Assembly: GCA_902495955.1 (NCBI GenBank)
Contig: CABUZE010000057.1
Span: forward strand, 1-6,047
DNA: 6,047 nucleotides
Source: an uncultured Collinsella sp.
GTDB lineage: Bacteria > Actinomycetota > Coriobacteriia > Coriobacteriales > Coriobacteriaceae
Reading direction: 5' to 3'
Part shown: positions 1 through 6,047 of the stretch, piece by piece
How the letters are laid out: each line of letters starts with the position of its first letter
Position numbering within the stretch: the stretch's first letter is position 1
Program-made: the position numbers and the translations under genes
The notes under the pieces: generated by a model
The model's database searches: none
The model's input: only the letters and a program-made list of their open reading frames with translations
What the model was told of the DNA's origin: nothing

Positions 1-19
1 CCCCAGCCAGGTGCCAAAC

Positions 20-76
20 GTCTCGATCTGTAACAGTTAGACGTTCTCCAGGCCCCCAAACGTTACAGATTTAGAC
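20..76. repeat. Hairpin repeat unit 1 (imperfect inverted repeat)
   Basis: The left arm gtctcgatctgtaac (20-34) is mirrored by gttacagatttagac (62-76). Thirteen of 15 positions match as inverted repeat, and one of the two differences becomes a G-U pair in a plus-strand transcript. The arms are separated by 27 bases. A second unit with the same outer sequence begins 80 bases further on, so this is a repeated element and not a chance palindrome. It lies beyond the 3' end of the minus-strand gene ending at 204. No T-run follows either arm, so it is not a classical intrinsic terminator. A REP-like repeat, a transcript-stabilising hairpin and a protein-binding site are all possible, and the sequence does not decide between them. 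Confidence 0.8.
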
Positions 77-99
77 AAACCAGCGGCGCCCAAGCGTTC

Positions 100-155
100 G
101 TCTCGATCTGTAACAGGTAGACCGGTTTTTGTCCCTAAACGTTACAGATTGAGAC
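100..155. repeat. Hairpin repeat unit 2 (near-perfect inverted repeat)
   Basis: The left arm gtctcgatctgtaac (100-114) is identical to that of the first unit, and the shared direct repeat extends over 17 bases (19-35 and 99-115). The right arm gttacagattgagac (141-155) matches it at 14 of 15 positions, and the exception is a G-U pair in a plus-strand RNA. A short inner pairing of tag (118-120) with cta (135-137) can extend the structure. The two units differ most in the central loop and agree in the arms. That pattern is expected if the stem, and not the loop, is conserved. Both units are followed by the same acaaa-type flank. Confidence 0.82.
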
Positions 156-203
156 AAAGTCAGGGCAGCAGGGCGACACCAGCCACATCCCCTACTCCCA
201 CTC

Positions 204-899
204 CTACTCGTAGATGTTAAGCGACTTCACGTACCGCCCCTGAGCACCCATGATGTCGCGGACCAGGCGCAAAAAGAAGCTGATGCACGAGGTGTCAAAG
301 CCGTCCTGCAGATCCTCCGGATGCACCGCACCCGGCCCATCGACCGCCGTGTCACTCAGGCGCGCGATGTCATACAGATAGAGCTGTCCCGCCGTCAGCC
401 AGACATCGTCGACGCAGGCGAGGCGCACCGCAATCGCTCCGTCGCTCCAATGTTCCTTTTGCACGATATGCGGGTCGTAGACATCAAAGCGGTGGTCGGT
501 GCGCGTATCCTTCAGCGCAACTATACCAGTCGCAGGATCCTTGTCCAAAATGCCAAAGCGCGAGAAATACTGCGTGTCGCGTACCTGCTCGAGCCGCTTG
601 AGCGAGGCAGGCGAAAGCGATGTCGGCGGCTCTTCAACATACAGCTCGAGCAGCGTCTTGCCGTGGCGATAGGGGCGCTCGAAGAGCAGCCAATCGGTAA
701 ATGCCATGTTGTAGGCCATGATTTCGTTTTGCGAAGGCTCGGTGCAATAGCTGAGCCACGGGTCGACAATGATCTCGAACTGTTCGCGCGCCGGCTCCAA
801 AAACTGGAACTTCCGCAGCATCCAAAAATGGGCCATGTCGGCAATATCGTTGCCGACGGCTTCGGCTAGCTGCGCTCGGTCTAAAGCGTGGTCAGTCAT
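204..899 (-). CDS. Hypothetical protein, 231 residues, function unknown
   Basis: This is an intact gene with an ATG start at 899 and a TAG stop at 204. The start is supported by a strong AGGAGG ribosome binding site 5 bases upstream. The product looks soluble: there is no signal peptide and no convincing membrane segment. It is rich in acidic and aromatic residues. The N-terminal part (about 18-50) looks helical and is followed by the most distinctive block, residues 59-90, with FTDWLLFERPY, a short basic turn and GKTLLELYVEE. A second part (about 105-180) alternates hydrophobic and polar residues as in a beta-rich domain (GIVALKDT, FDVYDP, AIAVRL, LYLYDIA). The W-L-F-(D/E) followed by GKTLLE layout recalls the N-terminal region of some SEC-C-associated bacterial proteins, but no SEC-C zinc motif is present, so this is only a weak resemblance. 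It appears to be a single-gene unit on the same strand as gltBD but separated from it by 352 bases and a hairpin. I do not recognise a function. The overlapping antisense frame (321-869, plus) is arginine-rich and looks like a shadow. Confidence 0.8.
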   Translation of the reverse strand: MTDHALDRAQLAEAVGNDIADMAHFWMLRKFQFLEPAREQFEIIVDPWLSYCTEPSQNEIMAYNMAFTDWLLFERPYRHGKTLLELYVEEPPTSLSPASLKRLEQVRDTQYFSRFGILDKDPATGIVALKDTRTDHRFDVYDPHIVQKEHWSDGAIAVRLACVDDVWLTAGQLYLYDIARLSDTAVDGPGAVHPEDLQDGFDTSCISFFLRLVRDIMGAQGRYVKSLNIYE

Positions 900-904
900 G
901 GCAT

Positions 905-946
905 CCTCCTCAAACTGATAGACCTCAATTTGAGCTTACGAGGAGG
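905..946 (-). promoter_or_regulatory. Strong Shine-Dalgarno site with complementary upstream segment
   Basis: On the minus strand the sequence GAGGAGG (911-905) sits 5 bases before the ATG of the 231-residue gene and decides that start. A perfect complement, CCTCCTC, occurs upstream on the same transcript (946-940), so a 7-base-pair stem with a 28-base loop could hide the ribosome binding site. A second, mutually exclusive pairing, CTCAAA (934-929) with TTTGAG (914-909), would also cover part of it. The complementarity is read directly from the sequence. A role in translational control is inference. Confidence 0.5.
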
Positions 947-1140
947 GTGGTCGGCCACGACCAGCGCGGGCAAAATAGGCCTCCGGCTGCAAACCAGATG
1001 CTGACCAAACACTTGACGGGGCACTTGACCGAATGAGCGCACCGCAACAAAATCGCAGGTAAACATAGACGGCCAACCCGTCCTTTTGAGCCAGATGCCC
1101 GCAGCCACCACAGAAACAACAGGTGACCACAGCCCAAGAA
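912..1140. other. Gene-free part of the 352-base intergenic region
   Basis: No convincing gene was found here. Open frames on the minus strand (spanning 896-1227 in all three frames) overlap one another, are rich in cysteine, tryptophan and arginine, and have no good ribosome binding site of their own, so they are probably chance frames. A short direct repeat, cacttgac, occurs at 1010-1017 and 1022-1029, 12 bases apart. No clear pair of -35 and -10 boxes for the downstream minus-strand gene could be picked out, although its promoter presumably lies in this region if it is not read through from gltBD. Confidence 0.55.
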
Positions 1141-1186
1141 GCCGACAAATGAACACCCGCACGTCGGCAAACGAGCAAATCGCTCG
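1141..1186. repeat. Two short adjacent hairpins beside the post-gltD palindrome
   Basis: gccgac at 1141-1146 is mirrored by gtcggc at 1163-1168, giving 6 base pairs with a 16-base loop. Directly after it, cgagc (1172-1176) is mirrored by gctcg (1182-1186), giving 5 base pairs with a 5-base loop. Each alone could occur by chance. Their packing against the larger hairpin at 1189-1240 makes a run of three stem-loops within 100 bases, which suggests a composite structured or REP-like element in the gltBD 3' region. Confidence 0.45.
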
Positions 1187-1188
1187 CA

Positions 1189-1240
1189 AAGAACGTCCCC
1201 AACGACTAGACAAAAATGACTAGTCATTGGGGACGTTCTT
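1189..1240 (-). terminator. Long hairpin 12 bases after the gltD stop; candidate terminator or REP-like palindrome
   Basis: Positions 1189-1209 and 1220-1240 form a 21-base inverted repeat with a single mismatch (1203 against 1226) and a 10-base loop. The outer 14 base pairs (aagaacgtccccaa and its mirror) are perfect. The right side also contains the perfect palindrome aatgactagtcatt (1215-1228), and the 9-mer aaatgacta appears twice, at 1214-1222 and 1241-1249. The position just past gltD suggests that it ends or protects the gltBD transcript. The T-tract on the exit side of the minus strand is only TTCTTT and is mostly part of the stem, so termination is plausible but not textbook. The symmetry would let it work in both directions. 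Confidence 0.55.
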
Positions 1241-1251
1241 AAATGACTACT

Positions 1252-2733
<1,482 letters not shown>

Positions 2734-2750
2734 GGCACTTACGCCTCCTT
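2734..2750 (-). promoter_or_regulatory. gltB-gltD junction with gltD ribosome binding site
   Basis: The gltD ribosome binding site AAGGAGG (2750-2744 on the minus strand) lies within the last codons of gltB, encoding its terminal Lys-Lys-Glu-Ala. The gltB stop (2741-2739) and the gltD ATG (2733) are separated by 5 bases. This tight arrangement suggests translational coupling, which would keep the two subunits in equal amounts. Confidence 0.8.
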
Positions 2751-5700
2751 CTTGGTCGAAGCAACAGAGCCGACAGCGCCACCCGCGACATCGAAGCGAG
2801 CAACATCCGCGGCGCTCGCGCGACCGGTCACAATGTCAAACGCCAGCTCCTCTGCCTGCGCATGCGTCTTGCCGGCAGCCTCGCCCGCAGCGACAATCGC
2901 CAGCACGCGCTCGTACTCGGTCGGAATGACCTTCACAAAGTGCTTGCTCATCGTCTGAAAGCTGTAGAGCAGCTTAATGCCGCGCGGGCTCTGCGTCGCG
3001 TCCACGTGCTCCTGAATGAGCTCGCGAATCTGCGCCAGCTCGCCGGCCGTCGGGGCTTTAAGCTCAACGCTCTCGTGGTTAACACGGGCATCGAGCGTGC
3101 CGTACTGGTCAAAGACATAGGCCACGCCACCCGTCATGCCGGCGGCGAAGTTCTGCCCAACCTCGCCCAGGATGAGCGCCAGCCCACCCGTCATGTACTC
3201 GCAGCCATGGTTGCCGCAGCCCTCGACCACCACCGTGGCACCGGAGTTGCGTACGCCAAAGCGCTGGCCTGCCAGGCCGTTAATGAAGCCGCGGCCGCTC
3301 GTAGCGCCAAAGAACGCAACGTTGCCCACAATGATGTTCTCGTCGAACTTGTAGGTCGCATGCGGGTTGGGGCGCACCGACACCTCGCCGCCCGAAAGGC
3401 CCTTGCCAAAGTAGTCGTTGGCGTCGCCGCACACGTTGAGCGTAATGCCGCGCGGCAGGAAAGCGCCAAAGCTCTGACCGGCCGAACCATCGCAATCGAT
3501 GGTGATGGAGCCGGCGGGCAGGCCCTCGGGATGCGCCTTGGTCACCGCGTTGCCCAAGATGGTGCCCACGCAGCGGTTGACGTTGGCGATATCGGCGCGG
3601 AAGCGAATCGGACGCAGGTGCGCACGGGCATCGGCCGTATAGGGCACAAACAACGTGGAGTCGAGCGTCTTGTCGAGTTCGCTGTCCGCAGCCATCTGGG
3701 GCAGGAAGTGACGGCCGTCGGCACCCGGGATGTGGGCACCAAACTCACAGGTCGCGCTCGCCAGCACGGGCGACAGATCGAGCAGGTTAGCCTTGCGGTT
3801 GCCCGGGACCTCAATCTGGCGCAAGCACTCGGGATGGCCGACCATCTCGTCGACGGTGCGGAAGCCCAGGCTCGCCATGACTTCGCGCAGTTGCTCGGCA
3901 ACAAAGAGCATAAAGTGCTCAACGTGCTCGGGCTTGCCGCGGAAGCCGCGACGCAGGCGGCAGTTTTGCGTAGCGATGCCGGCGGGGCAGGTATCCTGCT
4001 GGCAGTCGCGCTGCATGAGGCAGCCCATCGAGATGAGCGGCATGGTCGCAAAGCCAAACTCCTCGGCACCCAGCAGGCAGGCGACGGCAACATCGGTGCC
4101 GTCCATGAGCTTGCCGTCGGCCTCGAGCACCACGCGCGAGCGCAGGCCGTTTTGCAGCAGCGTCTGCTGGGCCTCGGCAAGACCGAGCTCCAGCGGCAGA
4201 CCGGCGTGCCAAATGGAATCGCGAGCAGCGGCACCCGAGCCGCCGTTGTGGCCGCTGATCAAAATCTTGTCGGCAGCGCCCTTGGCAACGCCGGTGGCGA
4301 TGGTACCGACGCCGGCCTCGCTGACCAGCTTGACCGACACGCGCGCGCCGGGGTTGGCGTTCTTAAGGTCAAAGATCAGCTCGGCCAGGTCCTCGATGGA
4401 GTAGATGTCGTGGTGCGGCGGAGGCGAGATCAGGCCGATGTCGGGCGTGGACTGACGGACCTCGGCGATCCAGGGGTAGACCTTCTTGCCGGGCAGGTGA
4501 CCGCCCTCGCCGGGCTTGGCGCCCTGGGCCATCTTGATCTGAATCTCGAAGGCGCTGCACAGGTAGCGGCTCGTCACGCCAAAGCGCGCGCTTGCCACCT
4601 GCTTGATCGCGGAGTTCTTGGAGTCGCCGTTGGCCAGCGGGGTCTCGCGACGCGGATCCTCACCGCCCTCGCCGGAGTTGGAACGGCCGTGCAGGCGGTT
4701 CATGGCGATGGCCATGCACTCGTGGGCTTCCTTGCTGATGGAGCCGTACGACATGGCGCCGGTGTTAAAGCGGCGGACGATGTTGAGCGCGGGCTCGACC
4801 TCGTCGAGTGCCACCGGGGTGCGGCCGCCGGCATCAAAGTCGAGCAGGTCGCGCAGGCGCACGGCACGGCCGGTGCGGTGCAGGCGGGCGCTGTACTCCT
4901 TAAAGGTGTCGTAGCTGTCCTCGCGGCAGGCGGTCTGCAGCAGGTAGACGGTCTGCGGATCGATGAGGTGATCCTCGCCACCGAGCGGGCGCCACTTGGT
5001 CAGGCCCAACGTGGGCAGCTGATCGGGAGCCGGGCTCTTAAGGATGGCAAGCGCGGCGTCATAGCGCTCATTCTGCTCGCGCTCGACGTCCTCGACGCCC
5101 ATACCGCCCACACGGCTCACCGTGCCGGCGAAGTACGCGTTGACGAACTCCGGCGTAAAGCCCACGGCCTCGAAGATCTGCGCAGAGTGGTAGCTCTGCA
5201 CCGTGGAGATGCCCATCTTGGACATGATGGAGACGATGCCCGCCGTCGCGGCCTTGTTGTAATTGGCGATGCCCTGCTCGGCCGTCACGTCCAGGTCGCC
5301 GCGTGCCGCCAGATTGCGGATGCACGCATGCGCGTTGTACGGGTAGATGCCGCTTGCGGAGTAGCCCACCAGCGCCGCAAAGTCGTGCGGAGACACGGCA
5401 TCGCCGCACTCCACCACGATATCGGCAAAGGTGCGCACGCCGGCACGGATCAGGTGGTTGTGCACGCAGCCCACGGCGAGCAGCGACGGCACGGGCACCT
5501 CGCCCGCAGCGGCACGGTCGCTCAGCACCACGATGTTCACGCCATCGCGAACCGCAGCCTCGACGTCTTCGGCAAGCTGCTTGCGCGCAGCCTGCAGCGC
5601 GCCCTCGCCGGCATCACGGCGGTAGACGGCACGGAAACGGCGGGTCTTAAAGCCAACACGGTCAATCGCGCAAATGCGGTCGAACTCCTCCTCGCTCAGC

Positions 5701-6047
5701 AGCGGGCGCTCCAGGCGCACCAGCTGGCAGGCCGTACGGGAGTCCTCGAGCAGGTTGCCGTGGGTGCCCAGGTAGAGCGTGGTCGAGGTGACCATGTGCT
5801 CGCGCAGGGCATCGATCGGCGGATTCGTGACCTGGGCGAACAACTGATAGAAGTAGTCAAAGAACGAGCGCGTCTTCTTGGACAGGCAGGCCAGCGGCGC
5901 ATCGATGCCCATCGAGGCGAGCGGAGCCTTGCCCTGCTGGGCCATGGGACGCACGACCTCGTCGACGTCATCCCAGTGGTAGCCGAGCTTGGCCATACGC
6001 ACGGCGGCGGGCACCTCGGCGTCCTCGGCGGGCGTTGCCGCAACGGG
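2739..6047 (-). CDS. gltB: Glutamate synthase large (alpha) subunit, 5' end outside the window
   Basis: The frame is open from the right edge to TAA at 2739, giving 1102 residues. Family members have about 1500, so roughly the first 400, including the N-terminal cysteine and glutaminase domain, lie beyond 6047. The GTG at 6014 is internal, because the frame continues upstream without a stop (PVAATPAEDAE). Counting from the edge, the central domain comes first, with FAQVTNPPID at 70-79. The FMN-binding synthase domain (about 385-755) follows, with NTGAMSYGSISKEAH at 428-442, GRSNSGEGGED at 454-464, KPGEGGHLPGKKV at 511-523 and GHNGGSGA at 599-606. The [3Fe-4S] ligands C676, C682 and C687 occur in the usual spacing C-x5-C-x4-C, followed by PAGIATQ. 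The C-terminal glycine-rich GXGXG beta-helix domain (about 815-1000) includes GDANDYFGKGLSGGEV and GNHGCEYMTGG. The enzyme makes glutamate from 2-oxoglutarate using ammonia channelled from glutamine, with electrons from GltD. No frameshift or lost key residue was seen. The promoter and any nitrogen-responsive control are outside the window. Confidence 0.97.
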   Translation of the reverse strand, partial: PVAATPAEDAEVPAAVRMAKLGYHWDDVDEVVRPMAQQGKAPLASMGIDAPLACLSKKTRSFFDYFYQLFAQVTNPPIDALREHMVTSTTLYLGTHGNLLEDSRTACQLVRLERPLLSEEEFDRICAIDRVGFKTRRFRAVYRRDAGEGALQAARKQLAEDVEAAVRDGVNIVVLSDRAAAGEVPVPSLLAVGCVHNHLIRAGVRTFADIVVECGDAVSPHDFAALVGYSASGIYPYNAHACIRNLAARGDLDVTAEQGIANYNKAATAGIVSIMSKMGISTVQSYHSAQIFEAVGFTPEFVNAYFAGTVSRVGGMGVEDVEREQNERYDAALAILKSPAPDQLPTLGLTKWRPLGGEDHLIDPQTVYLLQTACREDSYDTFKEYSARLHRTGRAVRLRDLLDFDAGGRTPVALDEVEPALNIVRRFNTGAMSYGSISKEAHECMAIAMNRLHGRSNSGEGGEDPRRETPLANGDSKNSAIKQVASARFGVTSRYLCSAFEIQIKMAQGAKPGEGGHLPGKKVYPWIAEVRQSTPDIGLISPPPHHDIYSIEDLAELIFDLKNANPGARVSVKLVSEAGVGTIATGVAKGAADKILISGHNGGSGAAARDSIWHAGLPLELGLAEAQQTLLQNGLRSRVVLEADGKLMDGTDVAVACLLGAEEFGFATMPLISMGCLMQRDCQQDTCPAGIATQNCRLRRGFRGKPEHVEHFMLFVAEQLREVMASLGFRTVDEMVGHPECLRQIEVPGNRKANLLDLSPVLASATCEFGAHIPGADGRHFLPQMAADSELDKTLDSTLFVPYTADARAHLRPIRFRADIANVNRCVGTILGNAVTKAHPEGLPAGSITIDCDGSAGQSFGAFLPRGITLNVCGDANDYFGKGLSGGEVSVRPNPHATYKFDENIIVGNVAFFGATSGRGFINGLAGQRFGVRNSGATVVVEGCGNHGCEYMTGGLALILGEVGQNFAAGMTGGVAYVFDQYGTLDARVNHESVELKAPTAGELAQIRELIQEHVDATQSPRGIKLLYSFQTMSKHFVKVIPTEYERVLAIVAAGEAAGKTHAQAEELAFDIVTGRASAADVARFDVAGGAVGSVASTKKEA

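Noticed and set aside
321..869. A 182-residue open frame on the plus strand opposite the orphan gene
   Set aside because: The composition is arginine-rich and shadow-like, whereas the minus-strand frame is longer, has a strong ribosome binding site and has a balanced composition.
941..965. agggtgg on the plus strand, similar to the core of a T-box element
   Set aside because: The following bases do not match the T-box antiterminator, no specifier stem is seen, and no plus-strand gene lies downstream.
1010..1029. Two TTGAC sequences on the plus strand resembling -35 boxes
   Set aside because: No -10 box follows at a suitable distance and there is no plus-strand gene to drive.
896..1227. Three overlapping minus-strand open frames of 88 to 105 residues in the intergenic gap, one with a CCFCGGCGH stretch resembling a zinc site
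   Set aside because: All three frames are open over the same stretch, none has a good ribosome binding site, two run into the start region of the next gene, and the cysteine-rich stretch lacks the paired CxxC spacing of a zinc ribbon.
6012..6014. GTG as the possible start of a shortened GltB lacking the glutaminase domain
   Set aside because: The frame continues upstream to the window edge without a stop and there is no ribosome binding site before this codon, so the gene is simply cut by the window boundary.

Overview
The window looks like a piece of a GC-rich actinobacterial chromosome. The gene order, the codon usage (strong G/C at third positions) and the palindromic intergenic repeats suggest a gut Coriobacteriia such as Collinsella. 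That assignment rests on general appearance, not on a search. All three supported genes lie on the minus strand.

Reading from the right edge in the direction of transcription, the window opens inside gltB, the large subunit of NADPH-dependent glutamate synthase (GOGAT). Its N-terminal glutaminase domain lies beyond position 6047. gltB ends at 2739. After only 5 bases gltD follows (2733 to 1252), encoding the FAD- and iron-sulfur-containing small subunit. Together they take electrons from NADPH (GltD) and amide nitrogen from glutamine (GltB) to convert 2-oxoglutarate into two glutamates. All the diagnostic motifs visible in both subunits are intact, so this is a working-looking, ordinary two-gene operon.

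Twelve bases after the gltD stop is a long hairpin (1189-1240), with smaller hairpins just beyond it. The 352-base gap from 900 to 1251 has no convincing gene. It ends in a very strong Shine-Dalgarno sequence, which could be masked by a complementary sequence about 30 bases upstream. That site serves a 231-residue cytoplasmic protein of unknown function (899 to 204), the only gene here without a known role.

Past that gene, the left edge (1-203) is non-coding. It carries two near-identical hairpin units, 80 bases apart, with 15-base arms. The parts of the window that standard annotation does not explain are these tandem hairpins, the post-gltD palindrome, the possible masked ribosome binding site and the orphan protein. 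No phage, transposase, CRISPR array, tRNA or rRNA was recognised.
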